A stretch of 62,229 nucleotides of DNA, from positions 1 to 62,229 of the forward strand of contig JAIUOX010000010.1 of NCBI GenBank assembly GCA_020160955.1, read 5' to 3'. The notes under the pieces were generated by a model. The model was given only the letters and a program-made list of their open reading frames with translations, did no database searches and was not told the DNA's origin. Within the stretch, counting starts at the first letter, position 1; each line of letters begins with the position of its first letter. Source of the stretch: Pseudomonadota bacterium. Lineage in GTDB: Bacteria; Pseudomonadota; Alphaproteobacteria; Reyranellales; Reyranellaceae. Both the position numbers and the translations under genes were made by a program. Below, one piece after another: positions 17,549 through 27,002 of the stretch.

Positions 17549-18049
17549 CTAGCGGACCTTCACGACCACCGTGTTGGCGATCATGTCGTGCAGGCCGCGC
17601 TTGCGCTCGGTGAAGCCGACCATCAGGTAGCCGAAGCCGAGGAACAGCGAGGACAGGATCTTGGCGAAGTAGCGCCCGGTGGCGTTCAGGAAGGACAGGC
17701 GGCGGCCGTCGCCGGTCACGACGCGCAGCCCCATCGCCATCTTGCCGACGGTGGCGCCGCGCTCCGAACTCTCGAGCAGGGCGAAGTACAGCCAGAACAG
17801 GACCACCGAGCCGAGGTTGGCCCAGACCATCGACGGGCTGATCTTGTACGGGTCGTCGGGAACCAGCGGCACGCCGAGCACCCCGGCCAGCACCCCGCTC
17901 GCGATGCTGAGGATGATGACGTCGATGAACAGGGCGACCACGCGGATCCAGAATCCGCCGTAGCCCACGGCCTGCTGGCCGCTGGCCGGACGGGCATCCC
18001 ACTGCGGCGGCGGCGGCGGCGCGGAGCCGGAAGTCGGGACACTGGCCAT
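17549..18049 (-). CDS. RDD-family membrane protein (paralogue A)
   Basis: 166 aa from the ATG at 18049, chosen for its strong GAGGAGAG ribosome site; an upstream in-frame ATG at 18088 lacks one. A short Pro-rich N-terminus precedes an RDD domain with three hydrophobic helices: GFWIRVVALFIDVIILSIASG, a second around LGSVVLFWLYFALLESS, and a last near FLGFGYLMVGFTERKRGLHDMI. The GATVGKMAMGLRVV and GLHDMIANTVVV motifs are typical of the family. Transport of ions such as Na+ is reported for some members; the function here is unknown. Close paralogue of the next gene. Confidence 0.85.
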   Translation of the reverse strand: MASVPTSGSAPPPPPQWDARPASGQQAVGYGGFWIRVVALFIDVIILSIASGVLAGVLGVPLVPDDPYKISPSMVWANLGSVVLFWLYFALLESSERGATVGKMAMGLRVVTGDGRRLSFLNATGRYFAKILSSLFLGFGYLMVGFTERKRGLHDMIANTVVVKVR

Positions 18050-18108
18050 GGCTTCTCTCCTCGCGGAAACGGTCCGGTAGGGTAGCACGCAACATGCACG
18101 AAGACGAC

Positions 18109-18609
18109 CTAGCGGACTTTCACCACCACCGTGCCGGCCAGGATGTCGTGCAGCGCGCGCTTGCGCGGGGTCCAGCCCGCCATGAACAAGCCGATTCCAA
18201 CGAGCAGGAACGAGAGCGACTTGGCGAAGTGGCGCCAGACGGCCCGCCGCGGCGACAGGCGCTGGCCGTCGCCGGTCACCACGCGCAGTCCAAGGGCCCT
18301 CTTGCCGGGCGTGGCGCCCCTTTCAGAACTTTCGAAGCCGGCGAAATAGATCCAGGCGACGATGCTGTTGGCCATCATGAACGGGCCGTCCATTTGCCCG
18401 GAACCGATCGACCGCAGCGGCAAGTGGACCTCCGCCAGCGCGAACGCGACGGCCAGGATGACGGTGATGGGCATCAGGACGAGGCTGTCGATCAGGTAGG
18501 CCACGGCGCGGATCCAGAAGCCTGCAGGGCCGATCGCCCTGGGCGCGGCAGGATCGGTGTCCCAGCGCGGTGGTGGCGGAGCCGAACCACAGGTAGAATC
18601 ATTATTCAC
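18109..18609 (-). CDS. RDD-family membrane protein (paralogue B)
   Basis: 166 aa with the same architecture as the neighbouring RDD gene: Pro-rich head (GSAPPPPRWD), then GFWIRAVAYLIDSLVLMP, SERGATPGKRALGLRVVTGDG and KRALHDILAGTVVVKVR. Near-identical tails (…VVKVR) and shared GLRVVTGDG motifs show tandem duplication. The pair lies between leuC and leuD, splitting the leucine genes. Confidence 0.85.
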   Translation of the reverse strand: MNNDSTCGSAPPPPRWDTDPAAPRAIGPAGFWIRAVAYLIDSLVLMPITVILAVAFALAEVHLPLRSIGSGQMDGPFMMANSIVAWIYFAGFESSERGATPGKRALGLRVVTGDGQRLSPRRAVWRHFAKSLSFLLVGIGLFMAGWTPRKRALHDILAGTVVVKVR

Positions 18610-18661
18610 GCTATATCGTTCCGGTTGTAAGACCGGATGCTAGCAGACCCTCCAGAAAGCA

Positions 18662-18691
18662 GAAGGGCGGCGCCTCGCGGCGCCGCCCTTC
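18662..18691 (-). terminator. Strong hairpin terminator downstream of leuC
   Basis: A perfect 13-bp stem (GAAGGGCGGCGCC / GGCGCCGCCCTTC) with a TCGC loop, 22 bp after the leuC stop. The T-run is better on the plus strand (TTCTTTTCG). It may therefore act in both directions or as an mRNA 3'-end stabiliser. It separates leuC from the RDD genes. Confidence 0.75.
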
Positions 18692-18713
18692 TTTTCGTTC
18701 GCTTTCGCTGCGA

Positions 18714-20159
18714 CTACTGGAAGTCGCGGACGTCGGCCAGGGTGCCCTTGATCGCCGCCGCGGCGGCCATCGCCGGGCTGACGAGGTGGGTGCGCCCGCC
18801 GCGGCCCTGGCGGCCCTCGAAGTTGCGGTTCGAAGTCGAGGCGCAGCGCTGGCCGGGGTCGAGCCGGTCGGCGTTCATGGCGAGGCACATCGAGCAGCCC
18901 TGGATGCGCCACTCGAAGCCGGCCTCGAGGAAGATCTTGTCGAGACCTTCCTTCTCGGCCTCGGCCTTCACCAGGCCGGAGCCCGGCACGACCATCGCCT
19001 GGACGCCCGGCGCGACCTTGCGGCCGCGGGCAATCTCGGCGGCGGCGCGCAGGTCCTCGATGCGGCCGTTGGTGCACGAGCCGATGAACACGCGGTCGAT
19101 CGGCACGTCGACCAGCTTGGTGCCCGGCGTCAGGCCCATGTAGTCGAGCGAACGCTGCCAGGCCTCGCGACGGTTCTCGTCCGGCGCGTTGGCCGGGTCG
19201 GGCACCACGTCGGTGATCGGCAGCGCGTCCTGCGGGCTGGTGCCCCAGGTGACCATCGGCGGGATGTCGGCGCCGTTGATCTCGATCTCGGCGTCGAACA
19301 CCGCGCCCTTGTCGGTCGGCAGGCGGCGCCACTGGCCGAGAGCGAGGTCCCACGCCCCGCCCTTCGGCGCGTAGGGCCGGCCGGCGAGGTACTTGAACGT
19401 GGTCTCGTCCGGCGCGATCAGGCCGGCGCGGGCGCCCGCCTCGATCGACATGTTGCAGACCGTCATGCGGCCTTCCATCGACATCTCGCGGATCACGCGG
19501 CCGGCATACTCGATCACGTAGCCGGTGCCGCCGGCGGTGCCGAGGCGGGCGATGATCGCCAGCACGACGTCCTTGGCGGTGACGCCCAGCGGCAGCATGC
19601 CCTCGATCGACACGCGCATGTTCTTGGCCGGCTTCTGGATCAGCGTCTGGGTGGCGAGCACGTGCTCGACCTCCGAGGTGCCGATGCCGAAGGCCAGCGC
19701 GCCGAACGCGCCGTGCGTCGAGGTGTGGCTGTCGCCGCACACGATCGTCATGCCGGGCAGGGTCAGGCCCTGTTCCGGACCGATCACGTGCACGATGCCG
19801 CGCCGCGGGTCGTCCATGCCGAAGTAGGGAACGCCGAACTCGGCGACGTTCTTCTCCAGCGTCTCGACCTGGATGCGCGATTCCTCGTCCATGCCGCCCT
19901 CGCCGACCGGCGTGGTCGGCGTGTTGTGGTCGGCGACGGCGATGGTGGCGTCCGGCCGGCGCACCGGGCGGTGCGCCATGCGCAGGCCCTCGAAGGCCTG
20001 CGGGCTGGTCACCTCGTGGACGAGGTGACGGTCGATGTAGAGCACGCAGGTGCCGTCGTCCTGGCGGTGCACCACGTGGTTGTCCCAGATCTTCTGGAAC
20101 AGCGTACGCGGCGGCGCGGGCGGCGGCGGAGGCGTGGCCGACTTCTTGCGGGACGCCAT
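18714..20159 (-). CDS. leuC: 3-isopropylmalate dehydratase large subunit
   Basis: 481 aa. Aconitase-type subunit with 4Fe-4S ligands in GSCTNGR and CSMCLAMN, plus [21 protein letters not shown]. It works with LeuD. The N-terminus has a short Pro-rich extension ([13 protein letters not shown]) before the conserved [11 protein letters not shown]. It starts 7 bp after the rplS stop, so it is the last gene of the ffh-rpsP-rimM-trmD-rplS run, ended by the hairpin at 18662. Confidence 0.97.
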   Translation of the reverse strand: MASRKKSATPPPPPAPPRTLFQKIWDNHVVHRQDDGTCVLYIDRHLVHEVTSPQAFEGLRMAHRPVRRPDATIAVADHNTPTTPVGEGGMDEESRIQVETLEKNVAEFGVPYFGMDDPRRGIVHVIGPEQGLTLPGMTIVCGDSHTSTHGAFGALAFGIGTSEVEHVLATQTLIQKPAKNMRVSIEGMLPLGVTAKDVVLAIIARLGTAGGTGYVIEYAGRVIREMSMEGRMTVCNMSIEAGARAGLIAPDETTFKYLAGRPYAPKGGAWDLALGQWRRLPTDKGAVFDAEIEINGADIPPMVTWGTSPQDALPITDVVPDPANAPDENRREAWQRSLDYMGLTPGTKLVDVPIDRVFIGSCTNGRIEDLRAAAEIARGRKVAPGVQAMVVPGSGLVKAEAEKEGLDKIFLEAGFEWRIQGCSMCLAMNADRLDPGQRCASTSNRNFEGRQGRGGRTHLVSPAMAAAAAIKGTLADVRDFQ

Positions 20160-20166
20160 GGCGGGC

Positions 20167-20652
20167 CTACTTCTTTCCGCCGCCCTTCGCGGCGCGCACG
20201 TTCTTCTCGTCCTTGGGCTTTTCCTTCTTGAGCTTCTCGCGGCGCGGACGCTTCGCGGCCTCCTCGGCCTGCTCGGCGATCAGCTCGCGCTGGGCCTCGA
20301 CGTCCTCGGCGATGCGGCTCGCCTTGCCGCGCAGGTCGCGCAGGTAATAAAGCTTGGCGCGGCGCACGATGCCCTTGCGGACGACCTCGATCTCCCAGAT
20401 GCCCGGGCTGTAGAGCGGGAACACGCGCTCGACGCCCTCGCCGAACGAGATCTTGCGCACCGTGAACGACGAGTTCACGCCGGCGTTCTTGCGGCCGATG
20501 CACAGGCCCTCGTAGACCTGGATGCGCTCGCGGTTGCCTTCCTGCACCTTGACGTGCACGCGCAGCGTGTCGCCGGGCTCGAACCGGGGCACCGGGCGCT
20601 CGGCGAGCACCTTGTCCATCTGCTCCTGGCCGATCGTGTCGAGAATGTTCAT
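20167..20652 (-). CDS. rplS: 50S ribosomal protein L19
   Basis: 161 aa. The L19 core (about 1-115) includes [28 protein letters not shown] and [15 protein letters not shown]19 sits at the 30S/50S interface. The C-terminus is extended by about 45 residues of Lys/Arg/Glu-rich sequence, longer than the E. coli protein (115 aa). It lies 21 bp downstream of trmD. Confidence 0.97.
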   Translation of the reverse strand: MNILDTIGQEQMDKVLAERPVPRFEPGDTLRVHVKVQEGNRERIQVYEGLCIGRKNAGVNSSFTVRKISFGEGVERVFPLYSPGIWEIEVVRKGIVRRAKLYYLRDLRGKASRIAEDVEAQRELIAEQAEEAAKRPRREKLKKEKPKDEKNVRAAKGGGKK

Positions 20653-20673
20653 CGCATCCGTCCTTTCGTCTCT

Positions 20674-21405
20674 TCAGGTCTCGTCGTTCGTCTTCGCCGG
20701 CGAACGCCGGGCCCACAGGTCGGGCCGTCGTCGCCGCGTGATCTCTTCCCGCTGTCTGCGCCGCCACTCGGCGACCTTGCCGTGGTGGCCCGAGACCAGG
20801 ATCTCCGGCACCCGCCGCTCGATCCCGTCGGGCCCGGTCCAGGTCGCCGGCCTCGTGTAGTGCGGGTACTCCAGCAATCCGTCCTCGAAACTCTCCTCGC
20901 TCGCCGAGTCCGGCGCCCCCATCACCCCGGGCAGCAGCCGCACGCAGCAATCCATCACCGCCATGGCCGGGATCTCGCCGCCCGAAAGCACGAAGTCCCC
21001 GACCGAGATCTCCTCCAGCGCGTGCGCCTCGATGGCGCGCTCATCGACGCCCTCGAACCGTCCGCACACCAGCACCACGCCCGGACCCGCCGCCAGCTGC
21101 CGGCCACGCGCCTGGGTGAAGGGCGCGCCGCGCGGCGACAACAGGATCCTCGGCACCTCCGCCATCCCCGGCGCCGCGGCGACCGCCTCGATCGCCGCCG
21201 ACAGCACGTCGGGCTTCAGCACCATCCCGGCACCGCCGCCGAAGGGCGCGTCGTCCACCGTTCCGTGGCGGTCCCTGGCGAACCGCCTGATGTCGACCGC
21301 CTCCAGCGACCACACGCCGTCCTTCAGGGCCCGCCCGGCCAGGCTCTCGCCCAGCGGGCCGGGAAACATCCCGGGGAACAGCGTCAGCGCCGTCGCGCGC
21401 CACAC
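20674..21405 (-). CDS. trmD: tRNA (guanine-N1)-methyltransferase
   Basis: 243 aa. It methylates G37 of tRNAs reading CCN, CUN and CGG using SAM. Motifs: [44 protein letters not shown] and GDFVLSGGE, the trefoil-knot SAM site. Follows rimM with 1 bp between the stop and the next start. Confidence 0.97.
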   Translation of the reverse strand: MWRATALTLFPGMFPGPLGESLAGRALKDGVWSLEAVDIRRFARDRHGTVDDAPFGGGAGMVLKPDVLSAAIEAVAAAPGMAEVPRILLSPRGAPFTQARGRQLAAGPGVVLVCGRFEGVDERAIEAHALEEISVGDFVLSGGEIPAMAVMDCCVRLLPGVMGAPDSASEESFEDGLLEYPHYTRPATWTGPDGIERRVPEILVSGHHGKVAEWRRRQREEITRRRRPDLWARRSPAKTNDET

Positions 21406-21406
21406 G

Positions 21407-21946
21407 TTACTCCTGCGCCTCCTTCGCCTCGCCGCCCGCCAGCACGCCCGCCGGCGGGTCGACCACGATCCGTCCGCCGTCGACGTCGACCTCGGGCACC
21501 GCCTCGTCGGTGAAGGGCAGCATCACCGCGTTGCGCGATGCGCTGCCGCCCGAGACCTCCAGCATCAGGCCGGCGCCGAAATCGTGGAAGGCCATGACCT
21601 TCCCCCAATCCCGCCCGTCCCTGCCGACGGCCGGCAGACCTACAAGGTCCGCCTCGTACCACTCCCGATCGCCGGTCGCCGGCAGCGCGCTGCGCTCCAC
21701 GTAGAGCTTCAGCCCGCGCACCGCCTCGGCGGCATTGCGATCGGCCACTCCCTCGATCCGCGCCAGCACCGCGCCCTTGGCGGTGCTCAGCGCTTCCACC
21801 CGGTACCGCCTGCTTCCCGTCTCGTCCGACAGCGTGCCGTAGGAGGCGATCGCCATCGGGTCCTCGGTGAAGCTCCTGATCCGCACCAGGCCGCGCACGC
21901 CGTGCGGCGCCGCCACGATGCCGAGCAGGACGCGGTCGTTCCGCAC
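21407..21946 (-). CDS. rimM: Ribosome maturation factor RimM
   Basis: 179 aa. The N-terminal RimM barrel ([29 protein letters not shown] start) is followed by the [11 protein letters not shown]-barrel segment. It assists 30S assembly and binds S19. It follows rpsP by 7 bp within the conserved rpsP-rimM-trmD-rplS order. Confidence 0.95.
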   Translation of the reverse strand: MRNDRVLLGIVAAPHGVRGLVRIRSFTEDPMAIASYGTLSDETGSRRYRVEALSTAKGAVLARIEGVADRNAAEAVRGLKLYVERSALPATGDREWYEADLVGLPAVGRDGRDWGKVMAFHDFGAGLMLEVSGGSASRNAVMLPFTDEAVPEVDVDGGRIVVDPPAGVLAGGEAKEAQE

Positions 21947-21953
21947 CGGGCGA

Positions 21954-22334
21954 TCAGCTCGCCGCGGCTTCGCCCGCCGGAGCCTCGGCCGCCGGGGCCT
22001 CGGCCGCCGCGGCGGCGGCCTTCATGCGCTCCTGCGCCTTGGCGCGCGGCAGCGGCTTCTTGCTCTGGTCGCGGCGCTCGCGCGGCTTCATCATCTCGGC
22101 CTGGGCCAGGAAGCGGGCGACGCGGTCCGACGGCTGCGCGCCGACCTTCAGCCAATGCGCGATGCGCTCCTTGTCGAGCGTCAGGCGCTGGGCGTGCTCG
22201 CGCGGCAGCAGCGGGTTGTAGGTGCCGAGCTTCTCGATGAAGCGGCCATCGCGCGGGCTGCGCGAGTCGGCGACGACGATGTGGAAGAACGGCCGCTTCT
22301 TGGCGCCGTGACGGGTCATACGGATCGCAAGCAT
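21954..22334 (-). CDS. rpsP: 30S ribosomal protein S16
   Basis: 126 aa. Core (1-80) begins [23 protein letters not shown] and contains [12 protein letters not shown]. The tail is an Ala/Glu-rich extension ([20 protein letters not shown]) common in alphaproteobacteria. It lies 19 bp downstream of ffh. Confidence 0.97.
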   Translation of the reverse strand: MLAIRMTRHGAKKRPFFHIVVADSRSPRDGRFIEKLGTYNPLLPREHAQRLTLDKERIAHWLKVGAQPSDRVARFLAQAEMMKPRERRDQSKKPLPRAKAQERMKAAAAAAEAPAAEAPAGEAAAS

Positions 22335-22353
22335 TCTATCTCCTTCGACAATA

Positions 22354-23754
22354 TCAGCGCGGGAAGCCGGGCGGCGGCATCATGCCCCCGAGGCTGCGCA
22401 TGAATCCCTTCTCTCCGAGCTTGTTCACTCGCTTCATCATCTTGAGCATGTCGGCATGCTGCTTGAGCAGCTTGTTGACATCCTGGACCTGCGCGCCCGA
22501 GCCCTTGGCGATGCGCTTCTTGCGCGACGCGTGGATCAGCTCGGGGTTGCGGCGTTCCTTCGGCGTCATCGACAGGATGATCGCCTCCTGGCGCTTCAGC
22601 GCGCCCTCGTCGACCTTGGCCTTGGCCATCGCCGCCTTGGCCTGCATGGCGCCCGGCAGCATGCCCATCAGGCCCGACAGGCCGCCCATCTTGCGCAGCT
22701 GGCGCAGCTGCGACAGCAGGTCGTCCATGTCGAACTGGCCCTTGCGGACCTTGGCGGCCAGCTTCTCGGCGTCTTCCTTCTCGATCGTCTCGGCGGCGCG
22801 CTCGACCAGCGAGACGATGTCGCCCATGCCGAGGATGCGGCTGGCGATGCGGTCGGGATGGAACGGCTCGAGCGCGTCGAACTTCTCGCCGACGCCGATC
22901 AGCTTGACCGGGCGGCCGGTGACGGCGCGCATCGACAGCGCGGCGCCGCCGCGCGCGTCGCCGTCGACGCGGGTCAGCACGATGCCGGTGACGGCCAGCC
23001 GCTCGTTGAACGCCTTGGCGACGTTGACGGCGTCCTGGCCGGTCATCGCGTCGGCGACCAGCAGGGTTTCCTTGGGCTTGGCGAGGTCGCTGATCTCTGC
23101 GACCTCCTTCATCAGCTCCTCGTCGATGGCGAGGCGGCCCGCCGTGTCGAGGATCAGGACGTCGTAGCCCTCGCGCCGCGCCGTCTCGAGCGCGCGCCGC
23201 GTGATGGCCAGCGGCATCTCGAGCGGCACGATCGGCAGCGTCGCGACGCCGGTCTGCTCGCCCAGCACCTTGAGCTGCTGCTGCGCGGCCGGGCGGCGCG
23301 TGTCGAGCGACGCCATCATGACCTTGCGCTTGGTCGAGAAGCTGCCGCCGAACTCCGCCGCCATGCCCTGCGGGCCCTGGGTCAGGCGGTAGCCGATCTT
23401 GGCCGAGGTCGTGGTCTTGCCCGAGCCCTGCAGGCCGACCATCAGGATGACGACCGGCGGGATGGCGTTGAGGTCGAGGTCGGAGACGCTGCCGCCCAGC
23501 ATCTCGACGAGGTGGTCGTTGACGATCTTGACGACCATCTGGCCCGGCGTGACCGAGCGGATGACGTCGGCGCCGACCGCCTTGGGCCGGACCTCGTCGA
23601 CGAACTGGCGGACCACCGGCAGGGCGACGTCGGCCTCGAGCAGCGCGGTGCGGACCTCGCGCAGCGCGGCGTCGACGTCGGCCTCGGTCAGCGCTCCGCG
23701 CCCCCGCAGCCGGTCGAAGACATCGCCCAGTCGTTTGCTCAGACCCTCGAACAT
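22354..23754 (-). CDS. ffh: Signal recognition particle GTPase
   Basis: 466 aa: N domain (1-90), G domain with GLQGSGKT (107-114), DTAGR and the TKxD-type [10 protein letters not shown] segment, then a Met-rich M domain (about 330-440) that binds 4.5S RNA and signal sequences. With FtsY (encoded at 27003, plus strand) it targets proteins to the membrane. I did not recognise a 4.5S RNA gene in the window. First gene of the minus-strand translation/leucine run. Confidence 0.97.
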   Translation of the reverse strand: MFEGLSKRLGDVFDRLRGRGALTEADVDAALREVRTALLEADVALPVVRQFVDEVRPKAVGADVIRSVTPGQMVVKIVNDHLVEMLGGSVSDLDLNAIPPVVILMVGLQGSGKTTTSAKIGYRLTQGPQGMAAEFGGSFSTKRKVMMASLDTRRPAAQQQLKVLGEQTGVATLPIVPLEMPLAITRRALETARREGYDVLILDTAGRLAIDEELMKEVAEISDLAKPKETLLVADAMTGQDAVNVAKAFNERLAVTGIVLTRVDGDARGGAALSMRAVTGRPVKLIGVGEKFDALEPFHPDRIASRILGMGDIVSLVERAAETIEKEDAEKLAAKVRKGQFDMDDLLSQLRQLRKMGGLSGLMGMLPGAMQAKAAMAKAKVDEGALKRQEAIILSMTPKERRNPELIHASRKKRIAKGSGAQVQDVNKLLKQHADMLKMMKRVNKLGEKGFMRSLGGMMPPPGFPR

Positions 23755-23911
23755 GCCGTTCGTTCAACCCTTGCGTTCCGCCCAAACGAAAATCGCGCCG
23801 ATGCGCGAACCTTCGCGGATCAGCGGAGCTCCCCGACGGGGGAACCTTTAAATCGGCACGACCGATTGGACGGGCGGGGTATAAGGCCAGACGGGCGAGG
23901 AGTCAAAAGCC

Positions 23912-24577
23912 TTGGTTCACGACGCTAACCCCTTGATCGGCAACGGAACACGGCCCATCCCCAAGTGGTCGCCGGTGATCTTCGCCGTGGTCATGCCGGC
24001 CCTGGTGGCGGCCGGGCTGTGGCTGCTGCCCGACCGCAACGTCCTGCCGATGCTCGGCCTGTTCTTCACCTGCGCCCTGGTCGCCGTCGCGGTGACGCTG
24101 GCCCCGATGGGGCCGCGGGCGATCCTTCCCGCCCTCGGATTTCGCAGAGCGGGATGGAAGATGGTCGTCTTCGGCACCCTGGGGGCGCTGGTCGTCTCGG
24201 TGGGCGTCAGCCAGCTCGGGATCGAGCCGGAGGGGGTCAAGGAGGCGCTGGGGGTGGCGCGCGACCCGGCGATGTTCACCGCTTCGCTGCTGGTCATGGC
24301 CGTGCTGGCGCCACTCGCCGAGGAGGTGGTGTTCCGCGGCCTGCTCTACGGCTGGCTCGATGCCCGCTGGGGCGCGACCGTCGCCTGGGCGGCCAGCTCG
24401 TTGCTGTTCGCGGCCGCCCATTTCGAGCCGGCGCACATCATTCTCGTGCTGCCGCTCGGCCTGTGGTTCGGCTTCCTGCGCCTGCGCAGCGGCTCGCTGT
24501 GGCCGTCGCTGGTCGCCCACGTGGTCAACAACGGCATGGCCGTCGTCGCCGGCGCGCTGGCCGAGGCCGCGACCTAG
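23912..24577 (+). CDS. CPBP-family intramembrane metalloprotease
   Basis: 221 aa, TTG start at 23912 supported by GAGGAG 9 bp upstream. Six or more hydrophobic helices. The CPBP/ABI catalytic motifs are EEVVFRG (137-143), a His in LFAAAHF (H170) and HVVNNG (203-208). Members are membrane proteases related to Rce1; the bacterial roles are mostly unknown. Its stop overlaps that of the convergent DsbA-family gene. Confidence 0.88.
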   Translation: MVHDANPLIGNGTRPIPKWSPVIFAVVMPALVAAGLWLLPDRNVLPMLGLFFTCALVAVAVTLAPMGPRAILPALGFRRAGWKMVVFGTLGALVVSVGVSQLGIEPEGVKEALGVARDPAMFTASLLVMAVLAPLAEEVVFRGLLYGWLDARWGATVAWAASSLLFAAAHFEPAHIILVLPLGLWFGFLRLRSGSLWPSLVAHVVNNGMAVVAGALAEAAT

Positions 24578-25176
24578 GAAGCGAGCTTCGCGTCGACGAA
24601 CTCGAGCCGGTCCTGGCCCCAGAAGATCTCGCCGTCGATCACGAACGAAGGCGCGCCGAACACGCCCTGCTCGATGGCGTGCTTGGTGTAGGCCTCGCGC
24701 TTGCCCGCGATGTCGGGCGCGTCGGCCGCCTTCAGCACCGCGTCGGCGTCGAGGCCGCAGCCGGCAATCAGGGCCTTGAGCGTGGCGGCATCGCCGGTGT
24801 CCTTCTCGTCGGCCCACAGCGCGTGCAGCACGGCGTGCGCCAGCTTGATGGCGTCGGCCATGCGACCCTGCTCGCGCAGCGCGATCACGCAGCGCGCCGC
24901 CGGCACCTCGTTGGCCGGGAAGAACTTGGGCGTCAGCGTCAGCGGCACGCCCAGCCGGTCGCGCCAGCGCTTCAGCTCCATCATCCGGTAGGCCTGACGC
25001 TGCGGCGAGCGCTTGGGCAGCGGCAGGCCGCCCGACACCGCGAACACCGCGCCGAAATCGACCGGCCAGATGGTGACGCTGGCGCCGTGCTTCGCGGCGA
25101 TCGCCTCGAAGCGCTTCGAGCCGAGGTAGGCCCAGGGCGAGTTCAGCGAGACGTAGTAGTCGACGTGCTTGGCCAT
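24574..25176 (-). CDS. 2-hydroxychromene-2-carboxylate isomerase-like DsbA-family protein
   Basis: 200 aa. It starts HVDYYVSLNSPWAYLGSKRF, with the Ser-Pro pair at the glutathione site instead of a CxxC. It ends GVFGAPSFVIDGEIFWGQDRL, the cis-Pro loop and tail of the HCCA isomerase/GST-kappa group. These glutathione-dependent enzymes act in naphthalene-type catabolism, but many members have unknown substrates. The ATG at 25176 has GGAGG-like sequence upstream. Confidence 0.85.
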   Translation of the reverse strand: MAKHVDYYVSLNSPWAYLGSKRFEAIAAKHGASVTIWPVDFGAVFAVSGGLPLPKRSPQRQAYRMMELKRWRDRLGVPLTLTPKFFPANEVPAARCVIALREQGRMADAIKLAHAVLHALWADEKDTGDAATLKALIAGCGLDADAVLKAADAPDIAGKREAYTKHAIEQGVFGAPSFVIDGEIFWGQDRLEFVDAKLAS

Positions 25177-25251
25177 GCGGTCCTCCGGGAGGGCGGACTG
25201 TGGCGCAAACGGCAGGCGACAGCAAAGGGCCGATCCGCCATCCTGCCGGCC

Positions 25252-26136
25252 GTGTCGGAACGTGTCCTCGCGATCACCGGCGGCGACGCCGGCTACTTCG
25301 AATTCATCCGCGACTGCATCGGCTCGCTGCGCGCCACGCCGGAAGGCCGCGCGCTCGACCTCGGCGTGCTCGACTGCGGCCTCACCGCCGACCAGCGGGC
25401 GTGGTGCGAGGCGCAGGGCGGCAGGCTGGTCGAGCCGGGCTGGGACTTCGACTTTCCCGGCCGTGCCGCGCTGGCGCCGGGCTACCGCGCGATGACGGCG
25501 CGGCCGTTCCTGCCGCGCTACTTCCCGGGCTACGACCTCTACTTCTGGATCGATGCCGACGCCTGGGTGCAGCAGGGCGACGCCATCGACCTGTTCCTGC
25601 GCGGCGCGCGGCAGGGCGCGCTGGCGGTGGCGCCCGAGATCCACCGCTCGATGCGCCACTACCAGCATGCCTGGGAGGAGTTCTCGTCAGTCTGCGGCGC
25701 GGCCTACGCGGCCAACTTCGGCCAGCAGGTCGCCGACCGCCTGGTCCGCTACCCGATGATCAATGCCGGGGTGTTCGCCCTGCCGGCCGGTGCGCCGCAC
25801 TGGGCGGGCTGGGCCGAGCTGATGGGCGAGGCGCTGCAGCGCTCGACCGACCTCACCGACCAGCTGGCGCTGAACGTGCTGGTCTACGACCGCGGCTATG
25901 CCTGCGCCGCGCTGCCCAGCCGCTGCAACTGGCCGGTCCACCACGCCACGCCGGCATGGGACGAGGACCGCGGCCTGTTCGTCGAGCCGGCCCTGCCCTA
26001 CGAGCCGCTGGGGCTGGTCCACCTCACGATCTACACCAAGCGGCTGGCGACCCTCGATGTCCGCGAGATCAGCGGCCCGCGGGCCGGCCAGGTCCGCCCC
26101 CGCGCGTTGCGCTGGCCGGGCCGAACGGCCATATAG
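25252..26136 (+). CDS. Glycosyltransferase-like protein with DXD motif
   Basis: 294 aa from a GTG at 25252; no ATG fits. It begins RVLAITGGDAGYF and has a DXD motif in YFWIDADAWVQ (D101, D103), the sugar-nucleotide/metal site of GT-A enzymes. INAGVFALPAG and a DQLALN-like segment follow, as in GT8-type transferases. I cannot name donor or acceptor. It stands just ahead of dapF (6-bp gap). Confidence 0.65.
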   Translation: MSERVLAITGGDAGYFEFIRDCIGSLRATPEGRALDLGVLDCGLTADQRAWCEAQGGRLVEPGWDFDFPGRAALAPGYRAMTARPFLPRYFPGYDLYFWIDADAWVQQGDAIDLFLRGARQGALAVAPEIHRSMRHYQHAWEEFSSVCGAAYAANFGQQVADRLVRYPMINAGVFALPAGAPHWAGWAELMGEALQRSTDLTDQLALNVLVYDRGYACAALPSRCNWPVHHATPAWDEDRGLFVEPALPYEPLGLVHLTIYTKRLATLDVREISGPRAGQVRPRALRWPGRTAI

Positions 26137-26142
26137 CGCGCG

Positions 26143-26991
26143 ATGTCCGCGACGCCGTTCCTCAAGATGCACGGGTTGGGCAACGACTTCGTCGTGCTCG
26201 ATGCCCGTGCGCATGCGCTGGCGCTGCCGCCCGAGCGCCGCCGCCTGATCGCCGACCGCCGGCGCGGCGTCGGCTGCGACCAGCTGATCGTGCTCGAACC
26301 GCCGACCGACCGCGACGCCGACGTCTTCATGCGGATCTACAATCCCGACGGCAGCGAGGCCGGCGCCTGCGGCAACGCCACGCGCTGCGTCGCCTCGGTG
26401 GTGATGGACGAGCGCGGCGACGACCATGTCACGGTCCAGACCATCGCCGGCCTGCTCGAGTCGCAGAAGACCGGCACCGGCGACAACGGCCTCCCGGTGA
26501 TCTCGGTCGACATGGGCCCGGCGCGGCTCGACTGGCGCGAGATCCCGGTGCGCGAGGCCTGCGACACCAACCACCTGCCGGTCGGCGCGGGCCCGCTGCA
26601 GGACCCGGTGGGCACCAGCATGGGCAACCCGCACGCCACCTTCTTCGTGGCCGACGCCGACGCCATCCCGCTCGCCGAGCTGGGCCCGGCGCTCGAGCAC
26701 GACCGCCTGTTCCCCGAACGCGCCAACATCGGCGTGGCGCAGGTGCTGGCGCCCGGCCGGCTGCGCCTGCGCGTCTGGGAGCGCGGCGCCGGCATCACGC
26801 TGGCCTGCGGCTCGGGCGCCTGCGCCGCCGTGGTCGCCGCGTCCCGGCGCGGGCTGGTACCGCGGCGCGCCGACGTCGTGCTCGACGGCGGCACGCTCAC
26901 GATCGAGTGGATGCGCGACAACCACGTGATGATGACCGGCGGCGTCGCGCTCGCCTTCAAGGGCGAGCTCGACCGCTCGCTGCTGGCGTAA
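26143..26991 (+). CDS. dapF: Diaminopimelate epimerase
   Basis: 282 aa. It converts LL- to meso-diaminopimelate for lysine and peptidoglycan. FLKMHGLGNDFVVLD start, catalytic Cys residues in GACGNATRC and LACGSGACA, and GNPHATFFV. ftsY follows after 11 bp. In many related genomes a tRNA methylthiotransferase (mtaB) lies between dapF and ftsY; it is absent here. Confidence 0.97.
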   Translation: MSATPFLKMHGLGNDFVVLDARAHALALPPERRRLIADRRRGVGCDQLIVLEPPTDRDADVFMRIYNPDGSEAGACGNATRCVASVVMDERGDDHVTVQTIAGLLESQKTGTGDNGLPVISVDMGPARLDWREIPVREACDTNHLPVGAGPLQDPVGTSMGNPHATFFVADADAIPLAELGPALEHDRLFPERANIGVAQVLAPGRLRLRVWERGAGITLACGSGACAAVVAASRRGLVPRRADVVLDGGTLTIEWMRDNHVMMTGGVALAFKGELDRSLLA

Positions 26992-27002
26992 GGGACAGGA
27001 CC

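Noticed and set aside
23851..23867. Short inverted repeat AATCGG-N5-CCGATT between ffh and the CPBP gene
   Set aside because: Only six paired bases and no known operator pattern; too weak to call a site.
23965..26136. 723-aa plus-strand frame spanning the CPBP and HCCA-isomerase region
   Set aside because: Only its last 294 codons (from 25252) look like a real protein; the first part overlaps two genes with clear motifs in other frames.
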